Assembly (NCBI GenBank): GCA_964408185.1
Contig: CAYOYK010000010.1
Span: 1-64,000, forward strand
Direction: 5' to 3'
Source of the DNA: CAYOYK01 sp964408185
GTDB lineage: Bacteria; Bacillota; Clostridia; Christensenellales; Aristaeellaceae
Length of the DNA: 64,000 nt
Numbering within the stretch: the first letter of the stretch is position 1; every line of letters starts with the position of its first letter. The position numbers and the translations under genes were made by a program. Shown in pieces: positions 50,701 to 58,273 of the stretch. The notes beneath the pieces are model-generated. The model saw only the letters and a program-made list of their open reading frames with translations, was not told the origin of the DNA and made no database searches.

Positions 50701-51345
50701 CGCCTGCGCCTTTGTTTCCACGCCTTCGGCAATGACCGACATGCCCAGCCACTTTGCCATGCGGACGATGGACTCCAAAATGTTGCCGCCGCGGTCGGAG
50801 TTGCCGTCGCCCTCCAAAAACTTCATGTCGAGCTTGAGGATCTGCGCCGGAACATTCTTGAGCGTGTTGAGTGAGGAATAACCGCTGCCAAAGTCGTCAA
50901 TCTCCACCGTAAAGCCAATGGCAATCAGTTTTTTGATGATCGCCGTAATCTGATCCGGGAATTTGGAAAACGCGGACTCTGTTATTTCAAGGCGCAGCAG
51001 CTCTATCGGCAGCTCGTACTTTTGCACAAGCCCGACCAGAACGTCCGGTAATTCGCTTATGAAAATATCAAACCGCGAAATGTTTACGGAGACGGGCAGC
51101 GGGTTGCGGCCCTCGTCCCGCCACTTGCGCAGGGATCGGCAGGCTTCCTCCCATACGTACTTGTCTACCTCGTAAACAAAGCCGTTCTGCTCAAACACGG
51201 GAATAAAGTCGTCGGGCGGTATCAGGCCCCTCTGCGGGTGCCGCCACCGCACAAGCGCCTCGCAGCCCACAAGCGCGCCCGACGCGTGGTTGTACTGCGG
51301 CTGGAACCAAACCTCAAACTGACGGTTGGACAGCGCGCTTTCCAT
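47710..51345 (-). CDS. EAL-PAS-GGDEF c-di-GMP signalling protein (second half of a split gene)
   Basis: 1211 residues. EAL phosphodiesterase domain at 5-245 with intact motif (CEALVRW, residues 29-31; LEITES; DDFGSGYSSL 149-158; VIAEGVET), several PAS domains (about 265-400, 465-585, 590-710, 715-850), then a GGDEF diguanylate cyclase with intact GGDEF at 1062-1066 and a long charged tail. The order EAL first is abnormal for a complete protein. The upstream REC-GGDEF gene ends in TAG and continues in the same frame 15 nt later into this ATG, so the two are probably one interrupted gene. Both catalytic sites look active. Confidence 0.85.
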   Translation of the reverse strand: MESALSNRQFEVWFQPQYNHASGALVGCEALVRWRHPQRGLIPPDDFIPVFEQNGFVYEVDKYVWEEACRSLRKWRDEGRNPLPVSVNISRFDIFISELPDVLVGLVQKYELPIELLRLEITESAFSKFPDQITAIIKKLIAIGFTVEIDDFGSGYSSLNTLKNVPAQILKLDMKFLEGDGNSDRGGNILESIVRMAKWLGMSVIAEGVETKAQADFLMSIGCVYVQGYLYAKPMTAEDYEALAKGHGKEHEMIVLETVDNMDNNRFWDPQSMDTLIFNSYAGGACILEYQSGKVETLRINEKFRKTFWREDAPSGTGEFRMTDCLDDSNWETLVECIRRAIATGQESACETTSCVPRGIDGPLCVRFAVRVIAHTGSRYLLYGSILDMTAQRKAEAELRKTAQQLQAMIDQANGGIFDVPAGDDGAQTVRDADRDGLHANGCRADNSAGAAVTAAEMSALSRLPILLSAIMESTSDLVFAKDNDYRYICSSEAFAKLCGLTSSAEVVGKTDYELFDREMADKFRRDDETLYAGGVSLVDMVEYIPSADGMQHYSCTSKYLLRDADGGVIGLYGAGRDITEYRNTTDRLASLAEAIPGGIATFEVSPAGAHILYFNDGFFSSSGYTREEYAAHAAEDTLFQVLEEDRPAALTFISALLKDGVNRSEGSYRCRIKGGGYRWYSLTGTVSQRNGESVIVNAVKYDITQQQETLERLRESEEGYRLAMEHTGNVVFRFTVADRSLTMTREVAAMRGLPERVVDMPQGMIALGKIAPESEKTYSNFFEEILRGEKNGTMIFNCLMPVGWRYLESRYSTVFNGEGKPSFAIVSFTDVTQRMEQEAIVRKWQQSIESRRPESYSLFCCDLNKNASCGSEAGELMHGVFDGMEAQSFTERVKQYVTQRVAPDDQKRYTAFVNADAMMAAYYRGKRADSMEYREKLPDGTARWLRLTVELVEHPSSNDITAYMLYEDIDEKKQNELKRRREAETDPLTGALNRKAFAEKMNLLLQAKDAGTLFALFMLDLDDFKLINDSFGHAAGDETLVEVGQRLKAALRSADLVGRLGGDEFVVCLCEPPNRSLIGKKAKQICTRLHKSLGLEVHLSASIGVAVCPDDGSDFDTLYHKADIALYHVKAAGRDSFAFYSEEMGGEVLPVRAAREALREGLRQRDALEKDGTAAVEKEKANDALSRDASIAEGEKGSSAAGQGAPIEPW

Positions 51346-51360
51346 CTCGCTCGTTACCCG

Positions 51361-52257
51361 CTACTTTACCAGCAGCTCCTCCAGCATGGAATCGTCAAAC
51401 CAGGCCACATGCTTGTCAAAGCGCCCCTTAATGGTCTGTTTGGCAATAAACGCCCTATCGTAAAGCGCGCTGGCGGGCAGCGAGGGGTCCGTTACAACGC
51501 AGCGCCCCACGGCGGCGCTCAGCGCGGAAGGGACGTCCTCCGGCAGGCTGTGAACGCTGGCATGGCTGGAGATATACGCAATCGCCTCCGGCGTATTCGG
51601 GTACAGACCCGCAAAGTTATCCCCGCTGATTCGCGCGCTCATGCCGCCCACATGGGTGTATGCGCTTCCGAGGGCCGCGCCGATATGCTTGAGGATGCGG
51701 TCGCCCTCGGCGGCCCCGTACTGATCGTTAATCAGCTTAAAATTGTCGATATCCAAGCACGCCATGACGTAGGCGCCCGGCTCGTGGCTCCGGATCGCCT
51801 CCGTGGCTTTCTCAAAGAAGAACTCCCGGTTGTACAGCCCCGTCAGCTTGTCCTTCTGGATGGCGTTGAGCACGGAGGCCGTCTCCCGCAGCCGAATGCA
51901 GTTGCGAAGGCAATGCTTTACCAGCTCCGGAACAAACGGCTTGGTAATAAAGTCGTTCGCGCCGAGCGAAACGGCCTTTACGCGGGCGTTTTCGTCCTCC
52001 GTGCCCGTGACGATAATCACCGGGATTTGCGACCACAGCGGGTTCTGCCTGATTTGCCTCAGCGTCTCGTACCCATCCATCACGGGCATCAATACGTCCA
52101 GCAAAACAGCCGAGATCAGCCCATGGCTCCGCCGAAGGGCGCCCAAGGCTTCTTCTCCGTTTGCCGCCTCCACGGTATCGTAATCCGGGCCAAGCAGCTG
52201 CTTTAGCATGAACCTGTTTGTAGCTTGGTCGTCAACGATCAGTATTCTTCGTGCCAT
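51361..52257 (-). CDS. Response regulator with degenerate GGDEF domain (first half of a split gene)
   Basis: 298 residues. REC domain with phosphorylation Asp54 (LLDVLMP), acidic pair in VDDQ, Lys in ITKPF; then a GGDEF-like domain (about 140-285) where the active site reads SGDNF instead of GGDEF, so it is probably catalytically dead. It ends ...MLEELLVK then TAG. In related proteins this linker continues directly into the EAL domain, as it would here if TAG were sense. Start 52257 has GAGGGG upstream. Confidence 0.85.
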   Translation of the reverse strand: MARRILIVDDQATNRFMLKQLLGPDYDTVEAANGEEALGALRRSHGLISAVLLDVLMPVMDGYETLRQIRQNPLWSQIPVIIVTGTEDENARVKAVSLGANDFITKPFVPELVKHCLRNCIRLRETASVLNAIQKDKLTGLYNREFFFEKATEAIRSHEPGAYVMACLDIDNFKLINDQYGAAEGDRILKHIGAALGSAYTHVGGMSARISGDNFAGLYPNTPEAIAYISSHASVHSLPEDVPSALSAAVGRCVVTDPSLPASALYDRAFIAKQTIKGRFDKHVAWFDDSMLEELLVK

Positions 52258-52366
52258 ACGCACCGCCCCTCGATGGATGGATAGCCTTCCGGCGCCGCCC
52301 CGTCCGGACGGAGCAACATCCCCGCGTTGCCCTTGATCGGTCCTCCAGGCGGCTGCAAGATGCTTG

Positions 52367-52395
52367 ATTATAGCATACATTCTCTTCCATTTCAA
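52367..52395 (-). promoter_or_regulatory. Promoter of the c-di-GMP signalling gene(s)
   Basis: Minus-strand TTGAAA (52390-52395), 17-bp spacer, TATAAT (52367-52372). Confidence 0.85.
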
Positions 52396-52481
52396 ACGCT
52401 TTCGCGCGATTATTCCGCCAAGCTCCGATAAACGCCGGAGCCAACGCCGCCCGTCGAAAAAAAAGAGCATGTTCGGCAATG

Positions 52482-52508
52482 AAAAACGCCCTCCGCATCG
52501 GGAGGGCG
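52482..52508 (-). terminator. Intrinsic terminator downstream of the TetR operon
   Basis: Minus-strand CGCCCTCC-CGATGC-GGAGGGCG followed by TTTTT, about 300 nt after the last gene of the TetR operon. Confidence 0.88.
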
Positions 52509-52804
52509 CGTGCCATCAGAAGCGCGGCTGAGCCGCTTCGTTAAGGCTTGCGCTTTTCACTGGCAGTCTGTTCGGTCGGCAAAGGGCCTCCCGCAAAGAA
52601 TGCCGCCTGATAAAGCGCAGGGAAGGGGTTCCGTTTTCGTCAGCCTCGGCAGGCCCGTCATGGGGCGGCGTTCAGGCCGCCTGTGCATACGATCACCCGC
52701 GCAAACGGCAAAGCGCACGCCGCCCTTGACGATGGCCGCGCATGGGCCGATGCCGCGCGGCGTTACGGCACAGCGCCCCTACCGGTTGCTCAGAGCCGCG
52801 TCGA
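52509..52804. other. Intergenic region without recognised gene
   Basis: About 300 nt between the end of the operon at 52805 and the terminator at 52482-52508. No frame on either strand looks coding. It holds a hairpin GAAGCGGC-TCA-GCCGC-GCTTC near 52517-52543. It may be a long 3' UTR or a processed small RNA. Confidence 0.4.
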
Positions 52805-53428
52805 TCACGCGGCCTTCTCCACCCTCCAAGAGGCAAGGCCCGCCCCGCGCAGGATCATCACGCCCGCGAGCAGCGCGCCCTGTCCCAGAACGTTCACGCC
52901 CTGCGCGACCCAGTTCATCAGGGGCTCGGTAAAATCGCGCGAGGAAAGATAGCCCATCGCCAGCATAAGCACAAACGCCAGCGCAAAGCACGCAATCGCC
53001 GCGGGACGCTTCAGCCGCTTGGCAATAACGGACAGGCACGCGCAAACGCCCAGCGCGCCCAGCGTCATCAGCGCCACGAAGATCATCGGGCTTTCGTATG
53101 CCACGGGCGCGGCCACGGCGTAGGCCGCGTGCTTGCCCTGACGCGCGCACAGCAAAGCGATCAGCGCCAGCGCCGTAAGCACAAAGCCCGTCGTCTGCAT
53201 GGGAAAGAACACGCGGTTCAGCGCCACAAAATCGCATACGCCCGTCGCGTACAGCAGCTTCCATATCGCCTTAAACAGCCCGGCGATAACGACCATCAGC
53301 GTCCCCGCGCCAAGCAGCGCGAACGCGCCCTTGCTCATTTTGTTGTACAGGTCGCGCTGGAGCAAAACCGCGGCCGCCAGAAACAGCCCAACGGGAATGA
53401 AATCCACAAGCGCCATCAGCAGCGTCAT
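52805..53428 (-). CDS. Polytopic membrane protein, last gene of the TetR operon
   Basis: 207 residues with about six membrane helices: LLMALVDFIPVGLFLAAAVLLQRDLYNKMSKG at the start, RVFFPMQTTGFVLTALALIALL in the middle. No catalytic motif or known family recognised. Its ATG overlaps the DUF1295 stop (ATGA) and GGAG precedes it, so it belongs to the five-gene unit. Confidence 0.75.
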   Translation of the reverse strand: MTLLMALVDFIPVGLFLAAAVLLQRDLYNKMSKGAFALLGAGTLMVVIAGLFKAIWKLLYATGVCDFVALNRVFFPMQTTGFVLTALALIALLCARQGKHAAYAVAAPVAYESPMIFVALMTLGALGVCACLSVIAKRLKRPAAIACFALAFVLMLAMGYLSSRDFTEPLMNWVAQGVNVLGQGALLAGVMILRGAGLASWRVEKAA

Positions 53429-54234
53429 ACTTGCTTCTCCTTTCCCTTGCCGAGGTGGTACAGGGGCACCAGCGGCAGGATGAGCGGCGTATGGTCGGCA
53501 TAGGCGCGGTAGACCTCCTGCGCGCCGTAGCGTTCCTCCTGCCGCCTGTCCAGCCTCTGCGCGCCGTTGAGCATCACCACGATGATCAGCAAATAGCCCA
53601 AGCTCGCCAGCGCCCATTGCCCCGCGCCGCGCAGCGCGTTGCATCCGCCCACCAGCACGCCCGTCCAGAAGATGATCTCGCCAAAATAGTTCGGGCAGCG
53701 CACCATGCGGAACAAGCCCTTCGTCGCCACCATGTCCGGGTTGGCGGCCTTTTGCGCGCTTTTCTGCCGATCGGAAAGTGCCTCCAAGCCCAGCCCGATC
53801 CCGCTGACGGCAAGCCCGATCAGCGGCAGAAGCACATCATGCCCCAAGCCGTTGTAGGCGCGATAGAACACCGGGCAGGTCTGCATAACGTACAGCACGG
53901 ACACGCTGACCCAGATGGCGAGCTTAACAAAGAAGGGCATGGGCTTTTCGCCCGTCGCCTGTGAGAGCACCTTGCGGTAGCTTTTGTTCTTCAGCTCGCG
54001 CGCCAGCAAAAAGCCGGACAGGCGCGCGCCATAGAGAACGAACAGCGCGCATTGCAGCACGGTAACGGCGTTCCAGCTGAGCGAGCCGATGAGGATCGCG
54101 GCCATGTACGCGATCCCCAGCCCAATCACCGAAAAGCCGTACCCCACGGACAGAAAGTAGACGAATTTCTTAAACCCAACGCAGCAGCAGACCGCGCTGA
54201 CCAGCAGGAACACGCCCAGATATCCCCATGCCAT
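53425..54234 (-). CDS. DUF1295 membrane reductase/methyltransferase-like protein
   Basis: 269 residues, six or so helices, with the DUF1295/steroid 5-alpha-reductase C-terminal core: GLGLEALSDRQKSAQK, GLFRMVRCPNYFGEIIFWTGV and YRAYADHTPLILPLVP. Such enzymes reduce or methylate lipid double bonds or thiol/isoprenyl substrates using NADPH or SAM. It sits with a flavin reductase-like and an NAD(P)-binding protein, suggesting lipid or steroid reduction. Confidence 0.85.
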   Translation of the reverse strand: MAWGYLGVFLLVSAVCCCVGFKKFVYFLSVGYGFSVIGLGIAYMAAILIGSLSWNAVTVLQCALFVLYGARLSGFLLARELKNKSYRKVLSQATGEKPMPFFVKLAIWVSVSVLYVMQTCPVFYRAYNGLGHDVLLPLIGLAVSGIGLGLEALSDRQKSAQKAANPDMVATKGLFRMVRCPNYFGEIIFWTGVLVGGCNALRGAGQWALASLGYLLIIVVMLNGAQRLDRRQEERYGAQEVYRAYADHTPLILPLVPLYHLGKGKEKQV

Positions 54235-54235
54235 A

Positions 54236-55096
54236 CTACTTGCCCTCCTTGCGGAAGCTATCCTCGATGTACCGCTTGAAGCTGCGCTCGCCCACGTGCG
54301 TGTCGCCGACCATTTCCTCCGTCAGCGTCCACTTGGAGAAAAGCAGGATCGCCCTCTTTCCGTTTTTGCGGTTCTTGGGCAGCGCGGCAAGCACGTCAAA
54401 CAGCCACGCCGGGGCGTGCTTGATGTGCGGCTCCTTGCCCGCGGCCGCAAAGCACATGCGCGCGATTTCCTCATACGACCACGTCTCTTTGCCGCCCACG
54501 TTGTAGGTGGCGTTTGCGTCGCCCATGTGCGCAACGATAAAATTCGCGAAATCCGGCGTATCCACCACGTTGGCGTGAACGGGCTTCTTGCCCAGCAGCG
54601 TTACCTCCCCCTTTTCAATCATGGGGCGGAACACCTTTACAATGTCGTAGAAGTACCCCGTCGGGCGGTGGATGACGTAGGCGACGCCGCTCTTTTTCAG
54701 CTCCTGCTCCATCAGGGATTTGGCGTGGAGCATGGGCACATCGGGCGCTTTGTCCGCCTTGAGCACAGAGATATAGACAAACTTTGTCACGCCGGCGCGC
54801 TCCGCCTCGCGCAGGAGGTTCAGGTTGCCTTGGTAGTCGATATCATAGTTGGTCAGGGTAGCGCTCGTCGCGGTCAGCCCCACGGTGGTGATCACCGCGT
54901 CCGCACCGTCGCAAAGCCCGTTCAGCGCCTCGGCGTTGGTTACATCCAGCTTGCGATAGGTATAGGCGCTCTTGTCCACGCCGTCGACCTCCCGGTCGAT
55001 CAGATCCGCCGCGACGACCTCGTGCCCCGCCTTCAGGAGCGACCTGAGGATCTCGCTGCCCAGCTTGCCATACGCGCCCGCCAATACGACCTTCAT
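54236..55096 (-). CDS. NAD(P)-binding NmrA/SDR-like protein
   Basis: 286 residues: dinucleotide fold GAYGKLGSEILRSLLKAGHEVVAAD, DGADAVITTVG, FVYISVLKAD, and HRPTGYFYDIVKVF. The extended SDR/NmrA type without a clear YxxxK pair points to an atypical reductase, isomerase or redox sensor. One nt before the DUF1295 start, ends with TAG. Confidence 0.85.
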   Translation of the reverse strand: MKVVLAGAYGKLGSEILRSLLKAGHEVVAADLIDREVDGVDKSAYTYRKLDVTNAEALNGLCDGADAVITTVGLTATSATLTNYDIDYQGNLNLLREAERAGVTKFVYISVLKADKAPDVPMLHAKSLMEQELKKSGVAYVIHRPTGYFYDIVKVFRPMIEKGEVTLLGKKPVHANVVDTPDFANFIVAHMGDANATYNVGGKETWSYEEIARMCFAAAGKEPHIKHAPAWLFDVLAALPKNRKNGKRAILLFSKWTLTEEMVGDTHVGERSFKRYIEDSFRKEGK

Positions 55097-55108
55097 TCGG
55101 ATCCCTCC

Positions 55109-56035
55109 TCACTTGCTCTTTTCCTTGGAACGCTTGTCGTTGATAAGCTGCATATGCTCCTGCGTGAGGAGCGTCACGTTGTTCTGCTTCGCCCATTCCA
55201 CACAGCCGCGCAGAGCGGTGGGCAGGAAGATGCGCGGCACGTTGAGCAGCTTTTCGCAGGCCTCGTCGGTAAACTTGACGGTATCGTCGATGCGGTCGGC
55301 CGCGTAGCGCACGGATTCCAAGCTGGACTTGCGCACAGGCAGCAGCTCGGCATGCATGCGGCTGTGGCGGCAGTACCAGAAGTTTTTGCTGTCGCGGTAG
55401 CCGTAATCGACGGGGACGCGCGGGAAATCCCGTCCGCGCACGCCGTTGACGATTGCGCTGCGGTACCGTTCCTTCATCAGGATCCGGTCGACGCGCAGGA
55501 TGAAGTGCGCGCCGAATTTGCTGGTGATGCCGTTAAAATCGTGGTAGGGCGGCTCGTAGCCGTCCAGCGTGCCGGGCCGGTCCGCGTCCGCGTGGTCCAG
55601 CGCGCGCATCCACGTGCATTCCAGCACCTGATACGCCTCGCTCACGACGAGCGGACGATCCGTGTCACCATCCTCCTCGGCGCACAGTCCCTTTTCCAGC
55701 GTAAAGCCGCACTTGGGCATCTTGTCCTCCGGCTTGTCGCCGGGCCAGCTCAGCTTGACGCATTCCTGAAAGTATTTCTTTTCGTCGGTGATAAAGTTGA
55801 GCGCGCACTTGCCGCTTTGCAGGATATGCTGCGCCGTGTTGGAGGAATTGCGGCATTCCAGCAGCATCGCGTAGTAGTCCTTGCCCGCGATGTAGTACGG
55901 CTGCACAAGCGAGTACGGCCCAAGCGATGTGGAGCCGTCCTCGCACAGCGTGCTGACCACTACGGTCGGCATGGGAAAGAACATGGACGTCTGGTAGAAA
56001 TTATCCACGATTCGTAGGTTCTCAAAGCTGCTCAT
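55109..56035 (-). CDS. Flavin reductase-like protein with PCP_red-like tail
   Basis: 308 residues. N-terminal flavin reductase-like (split-barrel FMN) domain: FPMPTVVVSTLCEDGSTSLGPYSL, ECRNSSNTAQHILQSGKCALNFI. The last about 60 residues (VKFTDEACEKLLNVPRIFLPTALRGCVEWAKQNNVTLLTQEHM) resemble the small PCP_red domain of protochlorophyllide reductase-type proteins. It probably handles FMN-dependent reduction for the operon. Overlaps the TetR stop (ATGA). Confidence 0.8.
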   Translation of the reverse strand: MSSFENLRIVDNFYQTSMFFPMPTVVVSTLCEDGSTSLGPYSLVQPYYIAGKDYYAMLLECRNSSNTAQHILQSGKCALNFITDEKKYFQECVKLSWPGDKPEDKMPKCGFTLEKGLCAEEDGDTDRPLVVSEAYQVLECTWMRALDHADADRPGTLDGYEPPYHDFNGITSKFGAHFILRVDRILMKERYRSAIVNGVRGRDFPRVPVDYGYRDSKNFWYCRHSRMHAELLPVRKSSLESVRYAADRIDDTVKFTDEACEKLLNVPRIFLPTALRGCVEWAKQNNVTLLTQEHMQLINDKRSKEKSK

Positions 56036-56583
56036 TCCAATCTCTCCTTAGCGTTATTCATCAGCCGCTCCGCCATTTTCCGGAGCAGCGTCCCATCCAG
56101 ATCGGTCTGTACCGCCGATGCGAGGAGCGTCTCCGCCAGCAGCGGCGCAAGCTCCCTCAGCGGCGGATCGGCGCAGCGCGACGTCAGCGTGGCGATATGC
56201 GCCGCAATCTGTCGGCGAAGCTGCGCGTGATGCAGGGCGACTACCCCGCCGGAGCCTCCGGCCTGCGTGTACTGGTCCCAAACGCCCTCGTACCGGCGAA
56301 CAAACGCCACGATGAACCGGCGCATCGCGTCCAGCCCGTCCGGCAGGCTTGCCGCCTCCCGCGCGGCGGCCTCCAGCTGCCCCAGCACGGCGCGCCAGTC
56401 CTCCATCATGATCTGCGCGACCAGCTCATCCTTGTTGCGAAAGTAATTGTATACCGTGCCCGTCGCCACGTCGCATTCCTCCGCCAGCCTGCGCACGGAA
56501 AGGGCGGCGTAGCCCTCGGCGGTCAGGATGGCTCTGGCGGCGGCCAAAAACCGCTCCTTCAGGTTGGATAATCGCTTGGGCAC
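56032..56583 (-). CDS. TetR-family transcriptional repressor
   Basis: 183 residues: N-terminal HTH FLAAARAILTAEGYAALSVRRLAEECDVATGTVYNYFRNKDELV, then a helical ligand domain. GTG 56583 is chosen because GGGAGG lies 8 nt upstream and because the longer ATG at 56634 would place the operator and -10 box inside the gene. It is the first gene of the operon it most likely represses through the palindrome at 56603-56620. Confidence 0.9.
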   Translation of the reverse strand: MPKRLSNLKERFLAAARAILTAEGYAALSVRRLAEECDVATGTVYNYFRNKDELVAQIMMEDWRAVLGQLEAAAREAASLPDGLDAMRRFIVAFVRRYEGVWDQYTQAGGSGGVVALHHAQLRRQIAAHIATLTSRCADPPLRELAPLLAETLLASAVQTDLDGTLLRKMAERLMNNAKERLE

Positions 56584-56602
56584 AGGCAGGGCCTCCCGTT
56601 GT

Positions 56603-56650
56603 TTATGAACACGTTCATAATAAGCATACCACAAATCTGCAAATTGTCAA
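56603..56650 (-). promoter_or_regulatory. TetR promoter and operator
   Basis: Minus-strand TTGACA (56645-56650), 16-bp spacer, TATGCT (56623-56628), then the perfect palindrome TTATGAAC-GT-GTTCATAA at 56603-56620 covering the transcription start. This is the standard position for autorepression. Confidence 0.85.
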
Positions 56651-56887
56651 TCCCGCAGGGATGCAGTTTTCTATGCAGGAGGCAGTCCATCTCCGCCGTC
56701 GTCGGAGCGCCTTTCCCTCATTCCGAAGCAAAGCGCGGGCATCAGAAAGGCCGCGCTCAGCGCGCGGCCATGGCCAATAAAAAGCTGCCCGCGCAACGCT
56801 TGGCGCAGCCGAAAAGCACCCCGCGCCGCGTTTCGCTTGTTTGTTGTGATGGATGTGTCTGTACTCGCCTTAGGCCGAGCGAATCCG
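56651..56887. other. Intergenic region with weak terminator
   Basis: No gene seen. On the minus strand the inverted repeat GCCGCGC-GCTGA-GCGCGGC with CTTTCTG after it (56743-56768) may terminate tspO, about 120 nt past its stop. Confidence 0.45.
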
Positions 56888-57358
56888 CTAGTTCAGCAAT
56901 GCGATCATCAGATTGAGATATCCGGCGAATGTGACCCACAGCAAATACGGCGTTTGCAAATACGCGGCCGTCTTGGATACTTTGCGAAAAACCACCATCA
57001 TGGCAATGATGGAGCCCCACACCAGCAGCAGCCATCCAAAGGCAAAGCCATAAGCCTTCATATTAAAGAAAATGATTGACCAGAAAAAATTGAGGGCCAG
57101 CTGAACGGCGTAAACGATATATGCTTTTTGCTTTTGCGGCGCGGGCGCATCCGATCTCCAAACAAGATAGAACGATATCCCCATCAGGACAAACAGGATA
57201 GACCACACAATCGGAAACGCCATGCCCGGCGGCGACAAAGGCGGCTGCTTCAGCGCGGCAAACGTGCCCATGCCGTCTTTGGTGATCCACGCGGACAGCC
57301 CGCCAACAAGCAAGGGAATCAACAGACTGATCGGCAGCTTTTTCCAATCGATTTTCAC
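56888..57358 (-). CDS. tspO: TspO/MBR-family membrane protein
   Basis: 156 residues with five membrane helices and the TspO pattern: KQPPLSPPGMAFPIVWSILFVLMGISFYLVW, NFFWSIIFFNMKAYGFAFGWLLLVW, TPYLLWVTFAGYLNLMIALLN. Binds porphyrins/tryptophan metabolites and is linked to stress responses. GTG 57358 is favoured by GAGGTGG, though GTG 57367 is possible. A -10 box TATCAT is at 57377-57382. Confidence 0.92.
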   Translation of the reverse strand: MKIDWKKLPISLLIPLLVGGLSAWITKDGMGTFAALKQPPLSPPGMAFPIVWSILFVLMGISFYLVWRSDAPAPQKQKAYIVYAVQLALNFFWSIIFFNMKAYGFAFGWLLLVWGSIIAMMVVFRKVSKTAAYLQTPYLLWVTFAGYLNLMIALLN

Positions 57359-57415
57359 AGTTACCACCTCGGAGGTATGATACGGGTTTGGTACTGTTTT
57401 TATTCATCGTACGGC

Positions 57416-57460
57416 CATACCGGGCGAACGGACATACCGGGCGTATGGGCACACCGGGCG
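57416..57460. repeat. Three 11-bp iterons at 17-bp intervals upstream of tspO
   Basis: CATACCGGGCG at 57416-57426 and 57433-57443, CACACCGGGCG at 57450-57460, same orientation, exactly 17 bp apart. They lie at about -46 to -90 relative to the predicted tspO start, upstream of a promoter without a good -35 box. Confidence 0.75.
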
Positions 57461-57586
57461 AAGCCGCGAAACCCCGCTCGGTTTGCCGTTACGGGGAATG
57501 CCGCAGTTTCCTCCGCCGCTTTGCAGCGCGGTCAAAAAGCGCCCTGCCGATGGGCGGGGCGCTGAAAAGCCGCGCGGGGTCGCGCG

Positions 57587-58273
57587 CTAATTGTCGCAGG
57601 CCCGCTGCGCCATATGCGCGACGCGTCTGCCATTTGCCGCGCGAATGAGCAGAGAAATCAGGTACGCTCCGCCGATGATGGCGATAAACCAGAGCGCCGA
57701 CGCATAAACCGGCTGGCTGTATACCATCAGGAACGGATAAGGCCCCTGCATGACGCGCAGGATGTTGAGCAGAACGGCGATCAGCGCGTAAAGAACGGTT
57801 GGAATGAGGGCAAGGAAGGTATCCCGGCGCGTGACGCGGGTTTCTCCGTCGAAAAACAGAAAAGAAATAAACGCAAGAATCGGGCAAAGGAAGTGATGGT
57901 ACAGCATGGAGCCTCCAAAAAGCATGACGCTATATCCCCTCAGTCCGGCCCCATCAATCGGCGCAAGCACAAAAATGACAACAAGGAACGTGACGGCAAG
58001 CATACAAACGGACGTATATTTCAGCACCCACACCCACCGCGCCGCGCTTTCTCTTTTTCCGCAAAGGCAGCTAATTTGCTGAGCCGCCATCAACCCGCAG
58101 GCCAGCAGGGCGATCAGGTTGCTATCCTGCGTGTAAAACTGAAACAGACCCCATCCGTGGTCCGCAATGCTGAGGAGAAGCCCAACCACCTCAAGCGCAA
58201 CAATCAGAAGGTTCAAGACCAGACCCACCACCGGGCGACTCGGTTTTTTCATACGCTGCCCCGCTTCTTCCAT
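57587..58273 (-). CDS. Pr6Pr/FAR-17a-like membrane protein
   Basis: 228 residues with six membrane helices: FQFYTQDSNLIALLACGLMA, LRGYSVMLFGGSMLYHHFLCPILAFISFLFFD and QGPYPFLMVYSQPVYASALWF, features of the Pr6Pr family (conserved YTxxSN and HHxxxP). Function unknown. ATG 58273 has AAAGGA 8 nt upstream; MKK at 58252 is an alternative. Confidence 0.82.
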   Translation of the reverse strand: MEEAGQRMKKPSRPVVGLVLNLLIVALEVVGLLLSIADHGWGLFQFYTQDSNLIALLACGLMAAQQISCLCGKRESAARWVWVLKYTSVCMLAVTFLVVIFVLAPIDGAGLRGYSVMLFGGSMLYHHFLCPILAFISFLFFDGETRVTRRDTFLALIPTVLYALIAVLLNILRVMQGPYPFLMVYSQPVYASALWFIAIIGGAYLISLLIRAANGRRVAHMAQRACDN

